Origin: Tissierella sp. P1
GTDB taxonomy: Bacteria; Bacillota; Clostridia; Tissierellales; Tissierellaceae
Length of the DNA: 34,539 nt
Assembly: GCF_002266425.1 (NCBI RefSeq)
Contig: NZ_NPMN01000037.1
Span: forward strand, 1-34,539
Direction: 5' to 3'
The notes below the pieces were generated by a model. It ran no database searches. It was not told the origin of the DNA and saw only the letters and a program-made list of their open reading frames with translations. Shown one piece after another: positions 8,438 through 17,018 of the stretch (the stretch's first letter is position 1; every line of letters starts with the position of its first letter). The position numbers and the translations under genes were made by a program.

Positions 8438-9463
8438 ATGAGAGGAATTTTGAAAAATATACCTAAAATAGAGTTACATTGTCATTTAGATGGAAGTGTA
8501 AGACCAGAAACTATGTATGAATTATTGCTTCAGCAGGAAGAAGATTTGAACGTAAGTGATATTAAAGAGTTTGAAGAATTAGTAAGTGTTAAAGAAGAAT
8601 GTAATTCCTTAATAGAATATTTAAAGAAGTTTAGTTATCCATTAAAAGTAATGCAAAGAAAAGAAAATATAGAGAGAATTACTTATGAGCTTTTAGAAGA
8701 TCTAAGTATACAAAATGTAAAATATGTTGAAATAAGGTTTGCTCCATTTCTACACATGAATGACGGGTTAAGCTTTGATGATGTTGTAGAAAGTGTTTTA
8801 AAAGGTATGGCAAGAGGAAAAGAAGAATTTAATATATTATCTAATGCCATATTAATATGCATGAGGCATGAAAGTCTTCAAAATAGCTTAGAGGTAGTAG
8901 AGTATGGTGAAAAATATCTTGGCAAAGGTGTAGTAGCTGTAGATTTAGCAGGAAATGAACAAGATTTTCCACCAGAAATACATAAAGAAGCATTTGAATT
9001 AGCCCGTAAAAAAGGATATAAAATAACTATCCATGGAGGGGAAACTGGAATTGTAGAAAACATATCTAAATCAATAGAGCTTCTTTATGCAGAAAGAATA
9101 GGTCATGGAATAGCGGCTATAAAAGATCCTAAAGTTATGGAATTACTAAGAGAAAAAAGTATATATTTGGAAATGTGTCCTATAAGTAATCTACAAACAA
9201 AAGCAGTGAATTCCATAGAAAATTATCCAATAAGAAAATATATGGAGCTAGGAATAGGAGTTACTGTAAATACAGATAATACTACAGTTTCTAACACTTC
9301 CTTGGAGAAGGAATATGAGCTTTTAATGGATGAATTAAATTTTTCTATAGAAGAAATATTAAAGCTTATAGATAACTCCATTGAAGCAGCTTTTATTTTG
9401 AAGGAAGAAAAGGAAGCTTTAAGAAAGAAAATTCAAGACGAATTAAAGGAATTAGGACTATAA
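8438..9463 (+). CDS. add: Adenosine deaminase
   Basis: The 341-aa product has the usual length and motifs of adenosine deaminase, which hydrolyses adenosine and deoxyadenosine to inosine forms in the cytoplasm. Zinc ligands His14 and His16 sit in ELHCHLDGS, His199 and the catalytic Glu202 in HGGETG, His223 in ERIGHGI, and the zinc-binding Asp280 in VNTDNTTVSNTSL. The NTDN form with N in place of the second Asp is common in bacterial enzymes of this class. ATG is preceded by AAAGGGG. The gene stands alone between terminators. It would feed purine salvage or the oxidation genes further right. Confidence 0.94.
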   Translation: MRGILKNIPKIELHCHLDGSVRPETMYELLLQQEEDLNVSDIKEFEELVSVKEECNSLIEYLKKFSYPLKVMQRKENIERITYELLEDLSIQNVKYVEIRFAPFLHMNDGLSFDDVVESVLKGMARGKEEFNILSNAILICMRHESLQNSLEVVEYGEKYLGKGVVAVDLAGNEQDFPPEIHKEAFELARKKGYKITIHGGETGIVENISKSIELLYAERIGHGIAAIKDPKVMELLREKSIYLEMCPISNLQTKAVNSIENYPIRKYMELGIGVTVNTDNTTVSNTSLEKEYELLMDELNFSIEEILKLIDNSIEAAFILKEEKEALRKKIQDELKELGL

Positions 9464-9465
9464 TT

Positions 9466-9500
9466 AAAAGGTATGATAGAGAATTCTCTATCATACTTTT
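9466..9500. terminator. Bidirectional terminator between add and the ABC operon
   Basis: AAAAG plus GTATGATAGAG pairs with CTCTATCATAC plus TTTT around AATT. Both flanks give T runs on their own strand, and the genes on either side converge here. Confidence 0.85.
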
Positions 9501-10336
9501 TAATGGAATCCAATATTTCCAATTGTTTTACAGTGTTTTTCTACTCTCTTTAATATATAATATCCTAAAGCTGTTCCTACTATCATAAAGGCTGTTAATA
9601 TCAATAATTCTATTTTTATAGAAAAAATAGTGTTAGTACCTAAAAGTAGTCCTCTTATAACATCATAGCCATATGTCAGAGGAATCGCCAATGATACGGC
9701 AGTTAAAATTCTGGGTAGGATAGTAATAGGAAAGTCTTGACCACAGATAATATTTAAAGAAAAATTAGTTATATCAATTATATTATTAGCGTTATTAGTT
9801 ATAAGAACTAGAGAAGCTATTCCAAAACCCAATCCATACAATGCGACCAAGAGAGGAATTAAAGCAATTATAGCAAGGAGTATATTGTTATCTATATTAA
9901 AACCGAATAATAACCATACTAAAAATGCTACAGTTATAGAATTTATGGTGGTTATTATTAGTGAAAAGATAGACCTTCCGATTAGCTGTACCCATAATGG
10001 AATTGGGGTTAACCAATTAGACTCTATTACTCCTGAATCCATTTCATTCTTTAAGGAAAAACCCATGCCCCAGAGAACAGAACTTACAAAGCTGCTTACA
10101 ATAGTTCCCAACACTAGAAAAGCCATATAATCAGTGGTTCCAGCATATTGGCTAAAACCTATATTTTCACCATTGATTTGGAAAGCTTTAGAAAGGAAAT
10201 ATACTGGAGCAATCCACATAATAGGCTCTATAATCCTAAAAAGAGCATTTATAGGATATGCTAAGAATATTTTCATATCCTTTTTGGTAATAGCAGAAAT
10301 AGCAAATAAATATGTTTTTAAATTATTTGAACTCAT
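9500..10336 (-). CDS. ABC-2 type transporter permease
   Basis: This 278-aa integral membrane protein has about six hydrophobic helices and the loop arrangement of ABC-2 exporter permeases, including the short amphipathic start KKDMKIFLAYPINALFRIIEP that precedes the first helix. The central part, near NEMDSGVIESNWLTPIPLWV, is typical of the DrrB/NodJ-like class. It is the third gene of the operon, starting 16 nt after the second permease, with GGAAGGAG before its ATG. It probably pairs with that permease as a heterodimer driven by the upstream ATPase. The exported compound cannot be told from sequence. Confidence 0.87.
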   Translation of the reverse strand: MSSNNLKTYLFAISAITKKDMKIFLAYPINALFRIIEPIMWIAPVYFLSKAFQINGENIGFSQYAGTTDYMAFLVLGTIVSSFVSSVLWGMGFSLKNEMDSGVIESNWLTPIPLWVQLIGRSIFSLIITTINSITVAFLVWLLFGFNIDNNILLAIIALIPLLVALYGLGFGIASLVLITNNANNIIDITNFSLNIICGQDFPITILPRILTAVSLAIPLTYGYDVIRGLLLGTNTIFSIKIELLILTAFMIVGTALGYYILKRVEKHCKTIGNIGFH

Positions 10337-10352
10337 ATTTTTCTCCTTCCTA

Positions 10353-11168
10353 TTAATAATGACCTAAAGATCCAGATTCTTTAACCTTTTTTTGAGTAAG
10401 ATTAAAAGCTAAAAATCCTAAAATCATAAGAACAATACCTGAAAATATTAAGTAATATATTTGACTCTTAATATCCCCTATGGTAGCTCCAGCAGAGATA
10501 ACAGACCTTAATGCACTAATACTATGTGTTAAAGGTATTATATTTGATATACTCTTCATCCAATTTGGCAAAACTGCTAAAGGGTAAGTTATACCACAGA
10601 ATAAAGACATTATTCCTCTAACTAAAAACACCATGGAGTTTGCTTCTTTTTGCCACATGACTAGGCTGGCAAATATAAATCCTATTCCATAAATAGAAGG
10701 AAGTGACAATATAATTATTAAAAGAGACAGAAGAGGACTTCCTATAAATCTGAAATTATATATTAGTTTAAACTCTATAATAGAAATAAGAAGGTAAACA
10801 AAGCTGGAAAATATTTGCCACAGGGAATATCCTAATAAAAGTGTAATCTTGGGTACTGGACAAAGCCAATTAGACTCTAAGGTTCCTCTTATTTGCTCAG
10901 TTCTAAGACTAGTTCCAAAGGACCATAACATAGTATTCATTAACATCCACATAGTGGTTCCGATTAGTATAAAGCCTACATAATCAGCAGTTCCAGAAAA
11001 ATTTGAGAAAATCTCCAAGGATTGGACATCAGTACCAGATAGGGCTTTAACTGTAAATAGATATCCAAAGGGAAATATAATAGGCCATATTAATGCAGAT
11101 ATAAACCAAGATGGATACCTTAAAAAAATTCTAAATTCTTTTTTAAATATAGATAAAACAGCAGTCAT
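10353..11168 (-). CDS. ABC-2 type transporter permease
   Basis: This 271-aa membrane protein is homologous to the next permease in general plan: KKEFRIFLRYPSWF before helix 1, a middle loop reading LRTEQIRGTLESNWLCPVPK, and about six helices. Two different permeases in tandem indicate a heterodimeric channel. It begins 10 nt after the ATPase gene, with GGAGG ahead of ATG. A drug, lipid or polysaccharide export role is possible but unsupported here. Confidence 0.87.
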   Translation of the reverse strand: MTAVLSIFKKEFRIFLRYPSWFISALIWPIIFPFGYLFTVKALSGTDVQSLEIFSNFSGTADYVGFILIGTTMWMLMNTMLWSFGTSLRTEQIRGTLESNWLCPVPKITLLLGYSLWQIFSSFVYLLISIIEFKLIYNFRFIGSPLLSLLIIILSLPSIYGIGFIFASLVMWQKEANSMVFLVRGIMSLFCGITYPLAVLPNWMKSISNIIPLTHSISALRSVISAGATIGDIKSQIYYLIFSGIVLMILGFLAFNLTQKKVKESGSLGHY

Positions 11169-11178
11169 TGTATACCTC

Positions 11179-12192
11179 CTATTCCCTTAAAGATTTCCCA
11201 GTTAGATTTATAAATACATCTTCTAAAGTGGGCTCATCCACTCTAAAATTAATTATTTTAATATTGTAAGAAACTATATTTGATATTAGAGAACTAACAA
11301 TTTCGTTACCATTAGAAATATGGATTTTTATTTCCCAAGTTTGGGTAGAATCATTAAATTTATTATTTATATTTTCTACATGTTGTATATTTTTTAGCTT
11401 GCTGGCAATGATTTCATCCCAATGATTCAGCTCAAGTATAAGACTATTAGTTTTACTTAATCCTCTTTTGAGATTTTCAGGAGTATCTAAGGCTATGATT
11501 TTCCCGTGATCTATTATGGCAATTCTATCACTTAATTGATCTGCTTCCTCCATATAATGAGTAGTTAAAAGTACAGTTCTGCCTTCTTCCTTAATTTCTA
11601 GTATTATTTCCCTTAGATTTCTTGCAGATTGAGGATCCAATCCTGAAGTGGGTTCATCTAATATTACTATTTGCGGATTTGAAATTAAAGCCTTTGCTAG
11701 AGCTATTCGTTGTTTCATACCTGTAGAATATTTCTCTACAGTTTCGTCAGATCTTTTTTCTAAGCTAAATCTTTTTAATAAATAATCTATTCGTTCTTTA
11801 GCAATTTGTCCAGTTATGCCATTCATAGCTGCAAAGTACTCTAGATTTTCTCTGCCTGAAAGTTTCCAATAAATACTTCTTTCTCCAGCTAATACTGTAC
11901 CTAAATTTTTAAGGACCTCTATGGGCTTATCTTGAGAATTTATACCATTAACTATAATTGAGCCAGAAGTAGGCATTAGTAAAGTAGAAATCATTTTTAT
12001 AGTAGTGGTCTTACCGGCACCATTAGGACCTAAGAATCCAAATATTTCTCCCTTATTAACATTAAAACTGATGTTATCGACAGCAACAAAAAATTCTTTT
12101 TCTCTATAATCTTTTTTCCATAAATGACCTCTTTTCTTTTTGATTTCAAATTCTTTCTTTAAGTTTTTTACTTCTATAGCATAATTATCCAA
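11179..12192 (-). CDS. ABC transporter ATP-binding protein (DrrA/NatA-like)
   Basis: This 337-aa ATPase is the first gene of the minus-strand operon and powers the two downstream permeases. Walker A reads GPNGAGKTT, the ABC signature YSTGMKQR, Walker B LILDEPTSG-like (VILDEPTSGLDP), and the switch histidine is in TTHYMEEAD. The roughly 100-residue extension after the nucleotide-binding domain, ending in FRVDEPTLEDVFINLTGK, is typical of the DrrA/CcmA-like exporter group. Translation appears to start at TTG, with AAAGGGGG about 8 nt upstream; no better ATG is available. Confidence 0.9.
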   Translation of the reverse strand: MDNYAIEVKNLKKEFEIKKKRGHLWKKDYREKEFFVAVDNISFNVNKGEIFGFLGPNGAGKTTTIKMISTLLMPTSGSIIVNGINSQDKPIEVLKNLGTVLAGERSIYWKLSGRENLEYFAAMNGITGQIAKERIDYLLKRFSLEKRSDETVEKYSTGMKQRIALAKALISNPQIVILDEPTSGLDPQSARNLREIILEIKEEGRTVLLTTHYMEEADQLSDRIAIIDHGKIIALDTPENLKRGLSKTNSLILELNHWDEIIASKLKNIQHVENINNKFNDSTQTWEIKIHISNGNEIVSSLISNIVSYNIKIINFRVDEPTLEDVFINLTGKSLRE

Positions 12193-12233
12193 ATAAAATC
12201 CCCCTTTAATAGGTTAAGACTATGTATGATTAA

Positions 12234-12262
12234 AGGATAGTATAGAAACTTAAAAATGTCAA
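12234..12262 (-). promoter_or_regulatory. Promoter of the ABC exporter operon
   Basis: On the minus strand, a perfect TTGACA (12262-12257) and TATCCT (12239-12234) are spaced by 17 bp. The -35 box overlaps the end of the 54-bp palindrome by 2 bp. Confidence 0.65.
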
Positions 12263-12314
12263 TATAATTATTAAAATAATTAATTTATAAATTAATTATT
12301 TTAATAATTATATT
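12261..12314. repeat. Perfect 54-bp A/T-only palindrome
   Basis: The two 27-bp halves (12261-12287 and 12288-12314) are exact reverse complements with no spacer, and contain only A and T. It begins AATATAATTATT and ends AATAATTATATT, centred on TTTATAAA. It lies between divergent genes, next to the -35 box of the ABC promoter, so an operator or an extruding cruciform is possible. With no T tail and divergent neighbours it is unlikely to be a terminator. Confidence 0.9.
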
Positions 12315-12386
12315 AAAATAATTTAAATAATACTTATATCAAAGGGACTTAAATTCCATTCTGACTAATTAATTATTTTGTTAAAA

Positions 12387-12415
12387 TAGACAAAACTATG
12401 AATAAAGTATAAAAT
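12387..12415 (+). promoter_or_regulatory. Possible promoter of the flavoprotein/oxidoreductase pair
   Basis: TAGACA (12387-12392) is followed after 17 bp by TAAAAT (12410-12415); a TATAAA overlaps two bases earlier. It lies 35 bp upstream of the flavoprotein start. Confidence 0.45.
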
Positions 12416-12449
12416 AGATAGCAGAGTAAGTTTATAAAGGAGTTTTTCT

Positions 12450-13676
12450 ATGAGCAAGAGAATAATAATTATCGGCGGAGGAGCTGCGGGAATGATGGCG
12501 GCTTTATCAGCAAAGAAAAACGGTGGAGAGATTATAATATTAGAGAGAAATGATAGAGTAGGAAAAAAACTTTTAGCTACAGGAAATGGAAGATGTAATT
12601 ATACAAATAAAAATTTGAGTATAAATAATTATCATGGCAATAATCCTATATTTGCATATAGTGCATTGGCTGAGTTTAATGTAGAAATGACTATGGAATT
12701 TTTTGAAAGATTAGGAATAACACCAGCTATAGAGGATAATGGAAAGGTTTTTCCTTTATCTTTTCAATCTTCATCTATGCTGGATGTATTAAGATATGAG
12801 ATAGAAACACAAAAAATTGAATTAATTACGGAAGCACAAGTATCTGAAATAAAAAAGAGAAAAAAATTTACTGTAATACTTAAAGATAAGCGAACTTTTG
12901 AAGGAGATAAGGTAATAATAGCTACAGGGGGTATGGCATTGCCATCCAGTGGCTCTGATGGTAATGGATATACTTTATGCAAGAAACTAGGTCATACAGT
13001 TACAGATGTATTTCCAGGTCTAGTGCAATTGAAACTTGAAAGTGGATTTCTCAAGTCATTAGATGGGGTGAAATTTCTTGGAGCAGCCGGAATATATGTA
13101 GATAATAAATTAATATTAGAGGATAGTGGGGATATTTTATTTACATCATATGGTATCTCAGGTCCTCCAATTCTTCAATTAAGTAGAACAGCTTTGGAAT
13201 ATATTAATAAAGGTAAATCTGTAGAATTAAGAGTATCTATAATCCATACAAGAAGTCAGGAAGAATTATTTCAGTACCTAGTAAATAGATTTAATTTTAA
13301 TGATAAAAAGACTGTAGAGATTGGATTAATAGGACTAATAAATAAAAGACTTATTATTCCAATACTTAAAGAATTAAATATAGATAAGAATAAAAATCTA
13401 GGATTTTTGTCTAAAGATGAAATAAGAAAATTATCACAAATACTTACTTCTTGGCATTTTAAAGTAATAGGGTCTCAATCTTGGGGTAATGCTCAGGTAA
13501 CAGCAGGTGGAGTAAATACTGATGAAATTAACAGTAAAACTATGGAATCAAAAATAGTTGAAGGACTCTATATAGTAGGAGAGTTACTAGATATAGATGG
13601 AGATTGTGGAGGATTTAACCTTCAATGGGCATGGTCATCAGGTTATATCGCAGGATTAAATGCGGCCAAGAACTAA
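12450..13676 (+). CDS. NAD(P)/FAD-dependent oxidoreductase, HI0933/BaiN family
   Basis: The 408-aa product is a flavoprotein of the HI0933/YhiN/BaiN family. The FAD Rossmann motif IIIGGGAAGMMAA is at the N-terminus, followed by the family signature KKLLATGNGRCNYTN near residues 38-53. ATGGMALPSSGSDGNGY is further on, and the C-terminal segment reads GELLDIDGDCGGFNLQWAWSSG, which binds FAD. Members reduce varied substrates, and BaiN of gut Clostridia was proposed to act on bile-acid intermediates; the true substrate here is unknown. The COG4091 gene follows after 19 nt in the same direction, so the two are likely co-transcribed. Confidence 0.88.
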   Translation: MSKRIIIIGGGAAGMMAALSAKKNGGEIIILERNDRVGKKLLATGNGRCNYTNKNLSINNYHGNNPIFAYSALAEFNVEMTMEFFERLGITPAIEDNGKVFPLSFQSSSMLDVLRYEIETQKIELITEAQVSEIKKRKKFTVILKDKRTFEGDKVIIATGGMALPSSGSDGNGYTLCKKLGHTVTDVFPGLVQLKLESGFLKSLDGVKFLGAAGIYVDNKLILEDSGDILFTSYGISGPPILQLSRTALEYINKGKSVELRVSIIHTRSQEELFQYLVNRFNFNDKKTVEIGLIGLINKRLIIPILKELNIDKNKNLGFLSKDEIRKLSQILTSWHFKVIGSQSWGNAQVTAGGVNTDEINSKTMESKIVEGLYIVGELLDIDGDCGGFNLQWAWSSGYIAGLNAAKN

Positions 13677-13695
13677 GTATAATGGAGGAAAATAA

Positions 13696-14988
13696 ATGAC
13701 AAGTCTAAATAATAAATTAAAAGAATTAGATGAAAGCAACAAGCATATAAAGGTATCTATAATAGGTGCGGGGCTTATGGGAAAGGGACTAGTAAGTCAG
13801 ATGATGCTAGTAAAAGGTATGGAGCCCTCCTTAGTCGTTAGCAACAAAATATCTGATGCAGTAGAAGCATATACCTTAGCAGGTATATCGAAGGATGATA
13901 TTGTAATAGCTAGGACGCTTAGTGAAATTAATATCGCTATGGAAAGTAATAAATATGTTGTAACAGATATAACTGAATATGCTACTAAGCCAAATTTAGT
14001 TGATGTGGTTGTAGATGCTACAGGTGTACCGGATGCAGGGGCAAGAATAGCATTAGATTCAATAGAAAATAAGAAGCACATTGTGATGTTGAATGTGGAG
14101 GCAGATGTTGTAGTAGGACCTATACTTAATAAGATGGCTAAGAAAGCGGGTGTAGTGTATACTGGCACAGCGGGAGATGAACCAGGATCAGTTAAAGAAA
14201 TTTTTGATTTTGCAGAGGCAGCTGGATTTGAAGTATTAGCAATAGGTAAGGGAAAAAACAATCCGATCGATTATGAGGCAACACCAGATAGTGTAAGAGA
14301 AAAAGCCTTAAAGTCAAAGTTAAATCCTATTAAACTAGCTTCTTTTATTGATGGAACAAATACCATGGTAGAAATGGCAGCAATGGCAAATAGTACAGGA
14401 TTTATTCCAGATATACGAGGCGGTTATGGACCAACAACGGAAGTAAATGATTTACCAAAGGTATATAGTCTCAAGGAAGAGGGAGGAATACTGAATAAAT
14501 ATAGAATAGTGGATTATGCCCATGGTGTAGCTCCAGGAGTATTTGCTATTGTAACTACATCACTTCCCCAAGTACATCATGAAATGCAATTTTTAAAAAT
14601 GGGATCTGGACCAAACTATGTACTTTATAGACCATACCATTTAACTAGTTTAGAAACACCAATTTCAATAGCAAAAGCTTATTTTTATAAGGAAGCTACT
14701 ATTGCACCTGCATATGAAAAAACAGTGGCAGAAGTAATTACGATGGCTAAGAAGGACTTGAAAAAAGGTGAAAGATTAGATGGTATAGGAGAATATACTG
14801 TTTTAGGAAGTATAGATACTTGCGAAGTCGCAAAGAGTGAAAACTTAGTGCCAATAGGACTTATAAACAATAATGCAGTAATTAAAAGAGACATTAAAAA
14901 GGGTGAATGTATTACCTATGATATGGTAGATTTAGATACTAATACTACTATATACAAATTAAGAATGGAGCAGGAAAAAAGAGCGTAA
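13696..14988 (+). CDS. Homoserine dehydrogenase-like oxidoreductase with SAF domain (COG4091)
   Basis: The 430-aa product begins with an NAD(P)-binding fold (VSIIGAGLMGKGLVSQM, residues about 21-37) and a middle region resembling homoserine dehydrogenase (VVVDATGVPDAGARIAL, TAGDEPGSVKE). It ends in a SAF domain (about 370-425) of the type found in FlgA and sialic-acid synthases. I place it in COG4091, predicted homoserine dehydrogenase with a C-terminal SAF domain. True threonine-pathway enzymes usually carry an ACT domain instead, and no other aspartate-pathway gene is nearby. A branched sugar acid or related substrate is therefore more likely than homoserine. AGGAGG-like sequence precedes ATG. 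Confidence 0.82.
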   Translation: MTSLNNKLKELDESNKHIKVSIIGAGLMGKGLVSQMMLVKGMEPSLVVSNKISDAVEAYTLAGISKDDIVIARTLSEINIAMESNKYVVTDITEYATKPNLVDVVVDATGVPDAGARIALDSIENKKHIVMLNVEADVVVGPILNKMAKKAGVVYTGTAGDEPGSVKEIFDFAEAAGFEVLAIGKGKNNPIDYEATPDSVREKALKSKLNPIKLASFIDGTNTMVEMAAMANSTGFIPDIRGGYGPTTEVNDLPKVYSLKEEGGILNKYRIVDYAHGVAPGVFAIVTTSLPQVHHEMQFLKMGSGPNYVLYRPYHLTSLETPISIAKAYFYKEATIAPAYEKTVAEVITMAKKDLKKGERLDGIGEYTVLGSIDTCEVAKSENLVPIGLINNNAVIKRDIKKGECITYDMVDLDTNTTIYKLRMEQEKRA

Positions 14989-15023
14989 GGCAATTTAATG
15001 AAAGAATATAAAATAATAAAAAA

Positions 15024-15059
15024 GCAAAGGAGAAAATTGCAATTTAAATTCTCCTTTGC
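15024..15059 (-). terminator. Minus-strand intrinsic terminator
   Basis: GCAAAGGAGAA (15024-15034) pairs with TTCTCCTTTGC (15049-15059). The T run follows only on the minus strand (six Ts, then AT-rich), so it serves minus-strand transcription, most likely that of the decayed gene at 15069-15283. It could weakly stop the plus-strand oxidoreductase transcript as well. Confidence 0.65.
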
Positions 15060-15068
15060 ATAATCAAT

Positions 15069-15283
15069 TTAAGAGTTATCTAAATTATTGAAATCTGCCT
15101 TACTTTCTATATCTAAAGAATAGGTGCTAACATATTGACTAACATATCGAGAAATTTTTATATGAATATTATAATTTTCTGTTAATTCTATTGATATATT
15201 CTGCAATAATTTAATTTTTCATCTCGAATTCATTTCCTATTTTTTAAAACATTAAAAATACTAGATATATTTAACACTTCCAT
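15069..15283 (-). pseudogene. Decayed minus-strand gene, C-terminal remnant
   Basis: On the minus strand, an ATG-led fragment of 17 codons (15283-15230) is followed, in another frame, by an open stretch of 49 codons ending in TAA (15218-15069). The second part reads like protein (it includes LLQNISIELTENYNIHIK) and ends just before a minus-strand terminator. I do not recognise the family. The broken frame and short length suggest a remnant, and chance open frames in AT-rich DNA cannot be ruled out. The rest of the 15.0-15.6 kb gap shows no gene. Confidence 0.3.
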
Positions 15284-15378
15284 AGAAGCGTTTTTTATTT
15301 TAATAGTATAGGGAGAAATCAAAAATATTTTATATTGGATATATTATTTTGTATAAATTATATAATAAAGATAATATC

Positions 15379-15429
15379 AATTTATACATGATTATATCAA
15401 TATAGTGAGAATATCTCTATGTATAAATT
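15379..15429. promoter_or_regulatory. Nested inverted repeat upstream of the purine operon
   Basis: AATTTATACAT (15379-15389) and ATGTATAAATT (15419-15429) are perfect 11-bp arms, with an inner ATAGTGAGA/TCTCTAT pairing. A further GTATAAATT occurs at 15351-15359. The element lies about 190 bp upstream of the permease start, and candidate TATAAT boxes at 15494 and 15514 lie downstream of it. It may be an operator for the GntR protein encoded two genes on. No purine-riboswitch core is visible. Confidence 0.35.
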
Positions 15430-15614
15430 TTATCAATTCGACATTGATATATTATTATCGCAACCCCATATTATTGAAAATTTGTAAAATTTATATAATT
15501 TAAAATTGAATGTTATAATATAAACTATCTTCAAACATATCAGATAAGTTGATAAGATAATATGTTCATAAGGGTATCATAAAAAATATTTATGGAAATG
15601 GGGATGGGTTTGTG

Positions 15615-16952
15615 ATGAAAGAGAATTCAGTAAAAATATCAGGTACAATTTTTGAAATGGAAGGGATTCCAAAGGTTAAGGAGGTAATACCTCTGGGATT
15701 TCAGCACGTTGTAGCTGCAATTGTTGGTGTAGTTACCCCAGCATTATTGGTAGCAAATGTTACTGGTTTAGATTCAGCTGATAGAACAATATTAGTTCAA
15801 ATTTCACTTATTATAACAGCTCTTGCAACCTTGTTACAGTTATTTCCAATAAAGGGCATAGGCTCTGGACTGCCTGTAATTATTGGTACCAGCTTTGCTT
15901 ATGTGCCTACTATACTTGCAATTGGAGGGCAGTTTGGCATAGCTGCAATTTTTGGTGCACAGATAGCAGGAGGAATAGCTGCATTCATAGTAGGTATGTA
16001 CGTAAAGGAACTTAGAAGATTTTTTCCACCTATAGTAACTGGAACTGTAATATTTACAATAGGACTATCACTTTATCCTGTTGCTATTAGATATATGGCT
16101 GGTGGTGCAGGAAATCCTAATTTTGGTTCGCCTCAGAACTGGATGATTGCCATGATTACATTTGGAGTAGTTGTTTTTCTTACATATTTTACAAAAGGTT
16201 CAATAAAGTTGGCGGCCATATTAATAGGAATGATAGTAGGATATGTTATATCCTTAATGCTCGGAATTATATCTTTTGATACGGTTTCAGAATCAGGATG
16301 GTTTAAAATAGTTGCTCCGATGCACTTTGGAATTAAATTTGAAATTAGCTCCATCATTTCTATGGTTATAATATATATAGTAAATGCAGTCCAGGCTATA
16401 GGAGATTTATCATCAACAACTATTGGGGGGCTAGATAGAGAGCCGATGGATAGGGAGTTATCTGGAGGAATAAAAGCAAATGGTGTAACTAGCATTATCA
16501 GTGCATTCTTTGGTGGACTGCCTACGGCAACTTATAGTCAAAATGTTGGAATCATAACTGTTAATCGTGTTGTAAATAAGATGGTATTTGTTTTTGCCGC
16601 AATTATTTTTCTAGTAGCAGGATTAATACCTAAATTTGCATCATTACTTACGACTATACCTCAGGCAGTTATAGGGGGAGCTACGATTTCGGTGTTTTCA
16701 ATGATAACAATGACTGGAATAAAAATGATATCCTCCTCTAAGTTAACTCCAAGAAATACAGCTATAGTCGGATTAGCAGTAGCTTTAGGGGTAGGGATTA
16801 CATCAGTTCCAGGTTCATTAGCTGGATTTCCTGCATGGGTAGATACTGTATTTGGAAGTTCGTCAGTTGTGATTTCCACACTAACGGCTATAATATTAAA
16901 CTTAATACTACCTAAAGATGAATCGGATGATAAGGAGAGGCAAGAAAATTAG
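15615..16952 (+). CDS. NCS2 purine (xanthine/urate-type) permease
   Basis: The product is about 445 aa with 12-14 hydrophobic segments. It shows PLGFQHVVAAIVGVVTPALL near the N-terminus, FPPIVTGTVIFTIGLSLYPVAIRYM in the middle and GGLPTATYSQNVGIITVNRVVNK further on. These are the xanthine/uric-acid branch of the family (PbuX, XanP, UacT) rather than the uracil branch. It would bring the substrate for the xanthine dehydrogenase encoded downstream. ATG 15615 is preferred over the adjacent GTG 15612; GGGGAT lies upstream. There is no terminator before the next gene, so it heads the operon. Xanthine, hypoxanthine and urate cannot be told apart by eye. Confidence 0.88.
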   Translation: MKENSVKISGTIFEMEGIPKVKEVIPLGFQHVVAAIVGVVTPALLVANVTGLDSADRTILVQISLIITALATLLQLFPIKGIGSGLPVIIGTSFAYVPTILAIGGQFGIAAIFGAQIAGGIAAFIVGMYVKELRRFFPPIVTGTVIFTIGLSLYPVAIRYMAGGAGNPNFGSPQNWMIAMITFGVVVFLTYFTKGSIKLAAILIGMIVGYVISLMLGIISFDTVSESGWFKIVAPMHFGIKFEISSIISMVIIYIVNAVQAIGDLSSTTIGGLDREPMDRELSGGIKANGVTSIISAFFGGLPTATYSQNVGIITVNRVVNKMVFVFAAIIFLVAGLIPKFASLLTTIPQAVIGGATISVFSMITMTGIKMISSSKLTPRNTAIVGLAVALGVGITSVPGSLAGFPAWVDTVFGSSSVVISTLTAIILNLILPKDESDDKERQEN

Positions 16953-17018
16953 ATTATATTAATGGAATTTATAATATTATCAATTTCAAAAAAAGTATCT
17001 ATGAAAGGAAGAATAAAT

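Noticed and set aside
11795..11870. A frameshift in the ABC ATPase
   Set aside because: The frame is continuous from the TTG start to the stop, with all nucleotide-binding motifs in order.
13797..14261. A 154-codon minus-strand open frame inside the COG4091 gene
   Set aside because: It is antisense to a conserved Rossmann domain; its Ser/Ile/Thr-rich composition is typical of shadow frames.
15284..15611. A purine or xanthine riboswitch upstream of the purine permease
   Set aside because: I looked for the conserved loop sequences of the purine riboswitch and for another known xanthine-responsive motif and saw neither; only AT-rich inverted repeats are present.
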